64,000 nt of DNA from Pseudomonas cremoris (GTDB taxonomy: Bacteria > Pseudomonadota > Gammaproteobacteria > Pseudomonadales > Pseudomonadaceae), in the NCBI RefSeq assembly GCF_014230465.1, contig NZ_JAAXCY010000001.1:620001-684000 (forward strand), in the 5' to 3' direction. The translations under genes were made by a program, and so were the position numbers. This document shows, in pieces, positions 44,573 to 51,733 of this stretch; position 1 is the first letter of the stretch, and every line of letters starts with the position of its first letter. A model generated the notes under the pieces. The model saw only the letters and a list, made by a program, of their open reading frames with translations. It made no database searches and was not told the DNA's origin.

Positions 44573-44625
44573 GGCAGCACCTGCCGGGACATTGCGCATA
44601 GCGGTCCTGCAGGGGCTGCCTTTTT
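44573..44625 (+). terminator. long Rho-independent terminator
   Basis: GGCAGC (44573-44578) pairs with GCTGCC (44615-44620); CCTGC (44580-44584) with GCAGG (44609-44613); GGAC with GTCC inside; TTTTT follows at once. It lies between the 31-residue peptide and the cytochrome gene. Confidence 0.82.
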
Positions 44626-44681
44626 GCATGCAGATTTCCGGTATCGTGAGCCCCATCGCCACCTTGCATCGGGCCTTCCTC

Positions 44682-45488
44682 TTGAAATCGATCCTCGCCC
44701 TCCTCGCCTTGTTAATCGCCCTGCCGGTTTCGGCGGCGCAACTGACCCTCGAACTGGACCACGCCAGCAAGACCTGGCAGACCGCCGACCTGCTCAAGCA
44801 CCCCGACGTGCAAACCGTACAGATCATCGACGACGTGTCCTACAAGCGCACCATGACCTATCGCGCAGTACCGCTGGCAGTGCTCCTACCGGGGCTTGAG
44901 CCGAAGAGTCATCTGCAGGCCGTTGCCCTGGATGGATTCGCCGCCGAACTCGCCGCCGCGCCGCTGCTGGAACAAAAAGGCGCTCGTGCGTGGCTGGCGG
45001 TGGAAGACCCGGCGCAGCCGTGGCCTGCACTGGCAGAGGGCAAGCCGAGTGCTGGGCCGTTTTACCTGGTGTGGACTAACCCCCAAGCCGGGCATATCAG
45101 CCCGGAGCAGTGGCCGTTCCAGATCTCCGGGATTAAGCAGTTGAAGACGGTGGCTGAGCGTTTTCCAGCCCTGCTGCCAGACCCGAAACTGGCGGCCAAT
45201 GACCCGATCAACCAGGGCTTTGGGTTGTTCCAGAAGAACTGCCTGGCCTGCCACCGCCTCAATGGTGCGGGTGACGCGCAGGTGGGGCCGGACTTGAATA
45301 TTCCCTACAACCCTACTGAATATTTCGGCGGCGATTTCCTCAAGCGTTATATCCGTGACCCGCAGAGCTTGCGGCACTGGCCGCAGGCGAAGATGCCGGC
45401 GTTTGCGACCAGTGTGTTGCCGGACAATGAGCTGGAGTTGCTGGTGGGGTATTTGAAGCATATGGCCAGCCGCAAACAACAGCCCTGA
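44682..45488 (+). CDS. cytochrome c with an N-terminal molybdopterin-oxidoreductase-like domain, exported
   Basis: 268 residues from a TTG start that gives a compact signal peptide (KSILALLALLIALPVSA). The periplasmic part begins with a domain resembling sulfite-oxidase-type folds (~20-150) and ends in a monoheme cytochrome c (CLACH; a KMPAF methionine is the likely sixth ligand). The other in-frame starts, ATG 44628 and GTG 44646, lie directly behind a strong terminator, so a start downstream is more plausible. No catalytic partner is adjacent. Confidence 0.78.
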   Translation: MKSILALLALLIALPVSAAQLTLELDHASKTWQTADLLKHPDVQTVQIIDDVSYKRTMTYRAVPLAVLLPGLEPKSHLQAVALDGFAAELAAAPLLEQKGARAWLAVEDPAQPWPALAEGKPSAGPFYLVWTNPQAGHISPEQWPFQISGIKQLKTVAERFPALLPDPKLAANDPINQGFGLFQKNCLACHRLNGAGDAQVGPDLNIPYNPTEYFGGDFLKRYIRDPQSLRHWPQAKMPAFATSVLPDNELELLVGYLKHMASRKQQP

Positions 45489-45501
45489 GTCCAAAACAGT
45501 C

Positions 45502-45579
45502 CCCTTGCTCGCGAAGGCGATGTGTCAGTCAAAAATGCTCTAACTGAACCACCGCCTTTTCGAGCAAGCCCGCTCCCAC
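45502..45579. repeat. REPIN with degenerate left arm
   Basis: The right arm is a normal REP (CGAGCAAGCCCGCTCCCAC). The left arm has lost its outer GTGGGAGCGGG and starts at CCCTTGCTCGCGAA. Between convergent genes. Confidence 0.75.
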
Positions 45580-45603
45580 AGGAGATCTGCTGCGTTTTGG
45601 AGA

Positions 45604-46407
45604 TTATTGCTGTTGCACAGAAATAACCGGCGTCGGCGCCACAAACACCTTGGCATGCATCTGCTCATGCCCACCGCCACGGCGCATGCCGCGTACCGGG
45701 CAGGCGTCGAGGTAATCCAGCCCTACCGCCAGCTTCAAATGCCGCTCCGGCCTTGCCAACTGGTTGGTCACATCAAAGCTATACCAAGCGTCGTCCAGCC
45801 AGGCTTCGGCCCAGGCGTGGCTGGCCAGGTGTGCGCTGTCTTCGGTGTACAAATACCCTGACACATACCGCGCCGGAATCCCGAGGCTGCGCGCGCAAGC
45901 CAGGAACGCGTGGGTGTGGTCCTGGCACACGCCCGCACGCCCGGCGAAGGCTTGGGCGGCGCTGGTGTCGACTTCGGTGGCACCAGGGGTGTAGACCATC
46001 GCCTGGTTGAGCGCCTGCATCAGGTCGATCAACGCCGTGCGGTCGCGTCGTTGATGGCAGTGCTGCTCGGCAAAACGGCGCAGAGCATCGTCCGGCTCGG
46101 TCAGGCGTGTGCTGCGCAGAAACGGGAACGCCGACTGGCTTTCATGTTCGGCCTCGCGCAACTCGTCGATATCCACCTGGCCACGGGCGCCGATGATGAT
46201 GGCGTCGTGGGGTTCATCCAGGGTCAGTACATGCAGGATGTTGCCGAATGGGTCCACCTGCGCACGCACCGGGCGGGGCAAGTCGAGCTGCCAGCTAAGG
46301 ACGTGCTGGCGCTCACTGTCGTGGGGCGTAAGGCGCAGATACTGGATGCTGGCGCGGACTTGGTCGTCATAGTGGTAGGTGGTTTCGTGACTGATGGAGA
46401 GTCTCAT
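45604..46407 (-). CDS. transglutaminase-family protein, catalytically complete
   Basis: 267 residues with an N-terminal beta domain (~1-85) and a transglutaminase core. The triad is visible: cysteine in AGVCQDHTHAF, histidine in SHAWAEAW, aspartate in YSFDVTNQ. Such proteins act as cysteine peptidases or cross-linkers. Last gene of a three-gene operon (ATP-grasp, alpha-E, transglutaminase) that recurs in many bacteria; its start overlaps the alpha-E stop as ATGA. No signal peptide, so it is cytoplasmic. Confidence 0.9.
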   Translation of the reverse strand: MRLSISHETTYHYDDQVRASIQYLRLTPHDSERQHVLSWQLDLPRPVRAQVDPFGNILHVLTLDEPHDAIIIGARGQVDIDELREAEHESQSAFPFLRSTRLTEPDDALRRFAEQHCHQRRDRTALIDLMQALNQAMVYTPGATEVDTSAAQAFAGRAGVCQDHTHAFLACARSLGIPARYVSGYLYTEDSAHLASHAWAEAWLDDAWYSFDVTNQLARPERHLKLAVGLDYLDACPVRGMRRGGGHEQMHAKVFVAPTPVISVQQQ

Positions 46408-47354
46408 GCGGCCTCCAGGTAGGAACTGTAGATGGCGTCGCCCAACTGGCGGACCAAGGGAATGAAATCGGTCAGCCAGGCGTGCAGGCCTTCCTCCAGA
46501 ATTTCGTCGATCGCGGTAAAGCGCAGGCGCGCGTCCATCTCGGCGGCCAGGCGCTGGGCCGGGCGGCCGTTGAGGCCGGGCAAGCTGGCAAGGATCTGAT
46601 CGATCTCCTCGCTGCAGGCCCGCAACGAACGCGGTACATCGGCGCGCAACAGCAACAATTCGGCTACTTGGCGGGCGCCCGGCGCATCACGATAGATCTC
46701 GGTGTAAGCCTCGAACGACGACAGCGCTCGCAGCAAGGCGCTCCACTGATAGTAGGCGTGCGCCGTGCCATCGGTGACGGCTTCGGCGCGGTCGCCGGCC
46801 ATCTCGTAGCGGGCGTCCAGCAGGCGCAGGGTGTTGTCGGCTCGTTCGATAAACGTGCCCAGGCGAATGAAGCGAAAGGCATCGTTGCGCATGATCGTGC
46901 CGTAAGTCGCACCGCGAAACAGATGGGAGCGCTCCTTGACCCACTCACAGAACCGGCTCATGCCGTAGCGGCTCAAGCCTTGCTGGGCGATATCGCGAAT
47001 ATCCAGCCAGGTGGCGTTGATGTTTTCCCACATGTCCGCCGTAATTCGCCCACGCACCGCATGGGCGCTGGCCCGCGCGGCGCCGAGGCAGCTGTAGATG
47101 CTCGCCGGGTTGGCCGCGTCCAAGGCAAAGAAGTGCAGCAAGCGTTCGGCGTGCAGTTCGCCGTGGCGCTCGTGGTAATCCTCCAGGGTGCCGGTGATCA
47201 GCAACGGCATGGCCAGTTCGTGCAGGCCATCGCCATGCCCATCTTGGGGCATCAGCGACAGCGAATAGCTGACATCGAGCATGCGCGCGAGGTTTTCCGC
47301 ACGCTCCAGATAGCGCGACATCCAGTACAAATCCGAGGCAGTTCTACTCAGCAT
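46404..47354 (-). CDS. alpha-E domain protein
   Basis: 316-residue all-helical protein of the alpha-E family, starting MLSRTASDLYWMSRYLERAE. No catalytic motif is known; it occurs only with circularly permuted ATP-grasp and transglutaminase partners. It begins five bases after the ATP-grasp stop and overlaps the transglutaminase gene, so all three products are made together. Probably a structural or substrate-binding subunit (inference). Confidence 0.88.
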   Translation of the reverse strand: MLSRTASDLYWMSRYLERAENLARMLDVSYSLSLMPQDGHGDGLHELAMPLLITGTLEDYHERHGELHAERLLHFFALDAANPASIYSCLGAARASAHAVRGRITADMWENINATWLDIRDIAQQGLSRYGMSRFCEWVKERSHLFRGATYGTIMRNDAFRFIRLGTFIERADNTLRLLDARYEMAGDRAEAVTDGTAHAYYQWSALLRALSSFEAYTEIYRDAPGARQVAELLLLRADVPRSLRACSEEIDQILASLPGLNGRPAQRLAAEMDARLRFTAIDEILEEGLHAWLTDFIPLVRQLGDAIYSSYLEAA

Positions 47355-47359
47355 GGCAT

Positions 47360-48769
47360 TCAGTCCTCTACCACCCAGGTGTCTTTGGTGCCGCCGCCCT
47401 GGGACGAGTTCACCACCAGCGAGCCTTCTCGCAGCGCTACGCGGGTCAAGCCGCCAGGCACCACGCGGGTTTCCTTGCCAGACAACACGAACGGGCGCAG
47501 GTCGATATGGCGTGGTGCAATGCCGTTTTCGACAAACGTCGGGCACGTGGATAAACACAGGGTCGGCTGGGCGATATACGCATGGGGCTTGGCTTTGATA
47601 CGCGCGCGGAAGGCTTCGATTTCCGCCGCCGTGGACGCCGGCCCCACCAGCATGCCGTAGCCGCCGGAGCCTTGGGTTTCCTTCACCACCAAGTCCGGCA
47701 GGTTGGCCAGTACGTGGGACAGTTCGTCGGGCTTACGGCATTGGAATGTCGGAACGTTCTTCAGGATCGGCTCTTCATCCAGGTAAAAACGGATCATCTC
47801 GGTGACGAATGGATACACCGACTTGTCATCCGCCACCCCAGTGCCGATGGCATTGGCCAGCACCACGTTGCCGCACCGATAGGCCGCGAGCAGGCCAGGC
47901 ACGCCGAGCATGGAATCCGGGTTGAAAGCCAGCGGGTCGAGGAAAGCATCGTCAAGCCGACGGTAGATCACGTCCACGGCTTTGGGGCCATCGGTGGTGC
48001 GCATGAACACGCGGTCGTCGCGTACGAACAGATCGGCGCCTTCGACCAACTCCACGCCCATTTCCCGGGCGAGGAACGCATGTTCAAAGAACGCGCTGTT
48101 GAAACGCCCAGGGGTCAGCACCACCACGCTGGGGTTATCCAGGGGGCTGGAGCTTTTAAGGGTGTCGAGCAGCAGGTTGGGGTAGTGATCGATCGGTGCG
48201 ATGCGTTGGGCCGCAAACAGCTCGGGGAACAGGCGCATCATCATTTTGCGGTCTTCGAGCATGTAGCTGACACCGCTCGGCGTACGCAGGTTGTCTTCCA
48301 GCACGTAGTAGGTGCCGTCGCCATCACGTACGAGGTCGACACCGGATATGTGGGAATACAGGTCGCGGTGCAGATCCAGGCCCTGCATCGCCAGTTGGTA
48401 TTGCTCGTTGGCCAGCACCTGCTCGGCGGGAATGATCCCGGCCTTGATGATGCGCTGCTCGTGATAGAGGTCGGCGAGAAACATGTTCAGCGCCTTGACC
48501 CGTTGGATGCAGCCGCGCTCGACAATCCGCCATTCGCTGGCTGGAATGCTGCGTGGGATGGTGTCGAAGGGAATCAGCCGCTCGGTGCCCTGTTCGTCCC
48601 CGTACAGCGTGAAGGTGATGCCGGCGCGGTGAAACAGCAAATCTGCTTCACGCCGGCGCTGCGCCAGCAATTCTGGCGGGGTTTCAGCCAACCAGCGGGC
48701 GAACTCGCGGTAGTGAGGGCGGACCTGGCCTGCCCCATCGTACATTTCGTCGTAATAAGTGCGGATCAT
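47360..48769 (-). CDS. circularly permuted ATP-grasp protein (DUF404/DUF407 type)
   Basis: 469-residue ATP-grasp enzyme with rearranged domain order, first gene of the operon. The ATP-binding elements include LVVKETQGSGGYGMLVG and the LEDNLRTPSGVSYML segment. It is predicted to form an amide bond on a peptide or small molecule. ATG 48769 (MIRTYYDEM) has AAGGAG upstream. Together with alpha-E and transglutaminase it is expected to make and trim a peptide tag or peptide product; the substrate is unknown. Confidence 0.9.
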   Translation of the reverse strand: MIRTYYDEMYDGAGQVRPHYREFARWLAETPPELLAQRRREADLLFHRAGITFTLYGDEQGTERLIPFDTIPRSIPASEWRIVERGCIQRVKALNMFLADLYHEQRIIKAGIIPAEQVLANEQYQLAMQGLDLHRDLYSHISGVDLVRDGDGTYYVLEDNLRTPSGVSYMLEDRKMMMRLFPELFAAQRIAPIDHYPNLLLDTLKSSSPLDNPSVVVLTPGRFNSAFFEHAFLAREMGVELVEGADLFVRDDRVFMRTTDGPKAVDVIYRRLDDAFLDPLAFNPDSMLGVPGLLAAYRCGNVVLANAIGTGVADDKSVYPFVTEMIRFYLDEEPILKNVPTFQCRKPDELSHVLANLPDLVVKETQGSGGYGMLVGPASTAAEIEAFRARIKAKPHAYIAQPTLCLSTCPTFVENGIAPRHIDLRPFVLSGKETRVVPGGLTRVALREGSLVVNSSQGGGTKDTWVVED

Positions 48770-48962
48770 GCCGAACTCCTTGTCACCCGGGCGCAAGAAC
48801 CATCGCAAGGCCCGTGCCAGCGGCATAAACACTTAAAAATCAGTGAGTTGAATAAACACAGGGATCTAATCGCACCGTCCTGGTGCGCAGAATGCCCGCT
48901 GTCCTGTGGTGCGCTTCATCGTAATGCGGGCTTTGACTATCAACAGCATAGCCAGAGTTGAT

Positions 48963-48991
48963 TTCACTGCCCGACCTGGCCTGCGGATAAT
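48963..48991 (+). promoter_or_regulatory. candidate promoter of an sRNA
   Basis: -35 TTCACT (48963-48968) and -10 GATAAT (48986-48991) with a 17-base spacer. The start site would be near 48998, about 80 bases before a strong terminator. Confidence 0.45.
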
Positions 48992-48997
48992 CGGCCC

Positions 48998-49078
48998 CAT
49001 CTGCTGAACAGGACTCGTCCTACAGCTTCAGCCCTCCACTCTTCCCTTTAAGCCACCCTCTTGGGTGGCCTTTTTTTT
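48998..49078 (+). ncRNA. predicted ~80-nt small RNA
   Basis: A stretch with no open frame lies between a promoter-like sequence and a terminator (GCCACCC/GGGTGGC, loop TCTT, eight T residues). No plus-strand gene lies upstream for the terminator to serve. The RNA would carry a small hairpin (AGGACTCGTCCT) and an unpaired pyrimidine stretch CCCTCCACTCTTCCC, which can pair with Shine-Dalgarno sequences. I do not recognise a named sRNA. Confidence 0.5.
49052..49078 (+). terminator. orphan Rho-independent terminator
   Basis: Seven-base perfect stem GCCACCC/GGGTGGC, tetraloop TCTT, then C and eight T. It works only on the plus strand, where no protein gene precedes it. Confidence 0.9.
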
Positions 49079-49124
49079 GGTGCGCGAAAGTGGCGCGCAA
49101 GTTCCGAATAGTTTTCCCACCGCA

Positions 49125-49156
49125 CAAACAAAAACGGCCGACCCAAAGGTCAGCCG
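49125..49156 (-). terminator. terminator of rraB
   Basis: Minus-strand stem CGGCTGACC/GGTCGGCCG (one G-U pair), loop TTTG, followed by TTTTTGTTTG. It lies 22 bases after the rraB stop. Confidence 0.82.
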
Positions 49157-49178
49157 ATACGCTGTGTTTTTCATGCAA

Positions 49179-49520
49179 CTACATGGGTAAACCACGCACC
49201 TCCTGCTTGACGCCCCATCCTTCGATGATCCCGCCCAGCGGCTCGACCACCGCCTCAAAGTCTTGCTCGAAGTCTCCTATGCCGTCGTAGGTAGCGAACA
49301 TGATTTTGCTCAGTTCCAGGTACCAGGCGCCATCGTCGCGCGCACTGACCTGGGCATTCAGGGATTCCCCACGAAACCGACCCGCAGCCCTGCGCGCACG
49401 TTCCTCATCCGGGAAAATGGCGTAGAACTCGATGGGGTGGAAACGTGAGAAGTCGAAGCCGCCTTCTTTCATGCGGCGCAGAACGTTGGTGCTGATGTCT
49501 TCTTGATAGGCTGTGCTCAT
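49179..49520 (-). CDS. rraB: RraB-family ribonuclease E inhibitor
   Basis: 113-residue acidic protein of the RraB family, which binds RNase E and lowers its activity on selected mRNAs. The FYAIFPDEERA and WYLELSKIMFATYDGI segments are typical. It is shorter than the E. coli protein, so binding to RNase E in this organism is assumed from family membership. GAGGAGG lies ahead of the ATG. Monocistronic. Confidence 0.82.
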   Translation of the reverse strand: MSTAYQEDISTNVLRRMKEGGFDFSRFHPIEFYAIFPDEERARRAAGRFRGESLNAQVSARDDGAWYLELSKIMFATYDGIGDFEQDFEAVVEPLGGIIEGWGVKQEVRGLPM

Positions 49521-49566
49521 GAAACGTCCTCCTCAAACCGATGGATAGACTTTCCGTGCTTCCCGA

Positions 49567-49587
49567 AGCCCACGCCGTACGAGCGTG
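49567..49587. repeat. short hairpin in the rraB upstream region
   Basis: GCCCACGC and GCGTGGGT-type arms around CGTACGA, without U-run, in the 213-base gap between rraB and the next gene. No gene seen in that gap. Confidence 0.4.
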
Positions 49588-49733
49588 GGTGCTACGGCAC
49601 TGACATCACCGCTGGAAAACAAGCATGTAGCTGACAAGACCAGACCTTAGCGATTCATTCGCTGATCTCGATTGCAGAGTAGCGCGAAGCTATCACCTCC
49701 ACCAGAGGCGCTTTAAGGGCTGACAGGGAATGT

Positions 49734-49970
49734 TCAGGCGGCAGGAGAGATGTCGAGGATCTGGATACTGTTCTGGTCTTTGAGGATCTTGACGGTCGGC
49801 TCGGGCTTGCGGCCCTCAAGGTCATTGAGGTCGAGCTCGGCGGCGATGGGCACCAGCTTGCTGCGAATCATGTGCGCAGCGTCTTCGAGGCTGGGCTTTT
49901 GATCGCAGGTCACCTCTTCCACGGTTTTCTGACCATGATCATCAACGAAGGTAATTTGCCACTTTTGCAT
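49734..49970 (-). CDS. conserved hypothetical protein, 78 residues
   Basis: Small acidic cytoplasmic protein with alternating strand/helix pattern (MQKWQITFVDDHGQKTVEEV at the start). The start has GAGGAGG at ideal distance, so the gene is surely translated. I do not recognise a domain. It stands between rraB and the START-domain gene, all on the minus strand. Confidence 0.75.
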   Translation of the reverse strand: MQKWQITFVDDHGQKTVEEVTCDQKPSLEDAAHMIRSKLVPIAAELDLNDLEGRKPEPTVKILKDQNSIQILDISPAA

Positions 49971-50073
49971 CGGTGCCTCCTCGATAAAACCCGTGTGTGG
50001 GCTTACATCTATCTGGACCTTGAGGGCTCGCCAAACGTTCCACTCAAGGCCGGAGGCACCGGATCAGTTGCGC

Positions 50074-50679
50074 TTATTTTTCAGCGTGGTCTTTCAGGGC
50101 TTTCAAGGTGTTGAACGGCGCGTCCACCACAAACTTGTTGGCCAACCACGATGGCACGCTGCCGCCTGGCTCGGTGTGCACTTGGTAGGTGACTTCGGTG
50201 AGGTTGTCGCCTTTGGGTACCAGTTTCCAGTAGCCGTCCACCTGCGCCACGCGGACATAGCCTTTCACTTCTGGCTGATAGGTAGGCACTTCCAGCAGCT
50301 TGCGGGTGACGGTGCCGTCAGCGGCCTTGCTGGTGGTGATTTCCAGGATGGAATCACGGTCGGTCACTGGGAACGGAGCCTTGAACTGCGTGTAGGTCCA
50401 GCTCTTGTCACCCTCGGTCTTGAGCAGCTTTTGCGACTTGCACTCGTGGATCCAGGAGCAGGCACCGACCACGTCTTCCTGCAGCGCCTGGATCTTGGCA
50501 ACTGGCGCCTTGATCGTGGTAACGCCGCGATACGCCTTGTACTTGGAGCCGGCAATTTCGCTCAGGGACACCTTGATACCGTCTTCGTCCTTGGCGACTT
50601 GCCAATCCTCAGCCTGGGCAGTGGCAGCAAACAACACCGTAAAACCGCACAACACAGCCATTCGTTTCAGCGAACCCAT
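50074..50679 (-). CDS. START-domain lipid-binding-type protein, exported
   Basis: 201 residues: signal peptide (~1-22, ending AQA) and a START/SRPBCC-type fold with a hydrophobic ligand pocket. START proteins bind lipids or sterols. AAGGAAT precedes the ATG at 50679. The YkgJ-type gene ends 41 bases upstream and may be co-transcribed. Confidence 0.85.
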   Translation of the reverse strand: MGSLKRMAVLCGFTVLFAATAQAEDWQVAKDEDGIKVSLSEIAGSKYKAYRGVTTIKAPVAKIQALQEDVVGACSWIHECKSQKLLKTEGDKSWTYTQFKAPFPVTDRDSILEITTSKAADGTVTRKLLEVPTYQPEVKGYVRVAQVDGYWKLVPKGDNLTEVTYQVHTEPGGSVPSWLANKFVVDAPFNTLKALKDHAEK

Positions 50680-50720
50680 TGTTGTATTCCTTATTGTTGA
50701 AGTTCCGATAGTAAAGCCCA

Positions 50721-50975
50721 TCAAGCCGCCGTCATTTGCTCCCACCAGCCGATCAACCGGATCGCATCGGCTTGGTCGGTGCCACAGACCTCGATGTCTG
50801 CCTTGAAATCACTGCACACCGCCGGTCGCTCCGGTTGTCCGAACAGCTGGCATAGCTGTTCGACCGACAGGTGCAGGCAGCGTTCGCCCGCAGGTTTGCC
50901 ATGGGGCATTCCCGGTAAGGGCGAACTGATGGAGGGGGCGATGCAGCAAGCGCCACAGCCTTCACGGCAATTCAT
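50721..50975 (-). CDS. YkgJ-family cysteine cluster protein
   Basis: 84-residue protein with cysteines arranged as C-x3-C-x2-C at the N-terminus (NCREGCGACC) and further cysteines at ERCLHL, QLCQLF, AVCSDF and EVCGTD. The family is thought to bind zinc or an iron-sulfur cluster; function unknown. Confidence 0.88.
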   Translation of the reverse strand: MNCREGCGACCIAPSISSPLPGMPHGKPAGERCLHLSVEQLCQLFGQPERPAVCSDFKADIEVCGTDQADAIRLIGWWEQMTAA

Positions 50976-51137
50976 GACCAGCAGGTCCTCGACGACTCAA
51001 TGTGGATGGCCGGGCTAGAGTACGCCCTTAAACAGCCGTTTTAAAATGGTCTAACAGGGGTTTTTCGCAGAAAACAAAAATGACCGACCAGTCTCCGACA
51101 CATGGTCGAAGAGCGACGTCACGTTTGTGGGAAAAGT

Positions 51138-51629
51138 TTACTGCTTGAACTCGAATTCCAACGCGGCGCCTTCCACCTCGCGGCGTTCTTCGTTGCGCAG
51201 TTGCAGCTTCATCTCATTGCTGAGCAGGCGACCGTTGATCTGGAAGGCGCTGTTGTCGGTAGGCTTTTCGCCAAACATCGGCGGCAACAAGGGCACGCTC
51301 TTTGGTTTGGGCACGGTGCCGAGGGGTTGCAAGTGCCGAACCATGTCAGAAGGCAGGGACAGGTCCAACTGTGCCGGTGGCAATTTGGTCTGCGCGACTT
51401 CATGGGCCGACTTGGACTTGGTTGCAATCGGTGCACGTTTTTTTACCGGGGCGGCTTTTTTCTTCGTTTCGGGGGCTTTTTTGGCGGACGCCGGTTTTTT
51501 CGCGGGGGGCTTCTGCTGGCTGCTGGCAGCCGGTTTGTCTGGTGTCACAGGCGATGCCGCCAGCACGGTGCCGACGTTGCACAGACTTAACAGGCCAATC
51601 ACCATGACAGCGCGAAAAATAGGGGTCAT
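51138..51629 (-). CDS. exported lysine/proline/alanine-rich protein
   Basis: 163 residues with a signal peptide (~1-25, ending VLAAS), then a low-complexity K/P/A region (~28-75; KPPAKKPASAKKAPETKKK), then a short ordered C-terminal part (~85-163). Databases often misname such proteins 'translation initiation factor 2' because of the K/A-rich part; nothing here resembles an initiation factor's GTPase. The basic linker suggests a periplasmic protein that spans or binds peptidoglycan (inference). Confidence 0.7.
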   Translation of the reverse strand: MTPIFRAVMVIGLLSLCNVGTVLAASPVTPDKPAASSQQKPPAKKPASAKKAPETKKKAAPVKKRAPIATKSKSAHEVAQTKLPPAQLDLSLPSDMVRHLQPLGTVPKPKSVPLLPPMFGEKPTDNSAFQINGRLLSNEMKLQLRNEERREVEGAALEFEFKQ

Positions 51630-51733
51630 ATCGCCAACAGCTTTAACGGCAGAGGGCCATATGCTCGCTTGTTGTGCGCGGCATGACAAGCCTGGTGATT
51701 AGCCTGCTACCGGAGTTGTCCCCGTTCCTTGGC

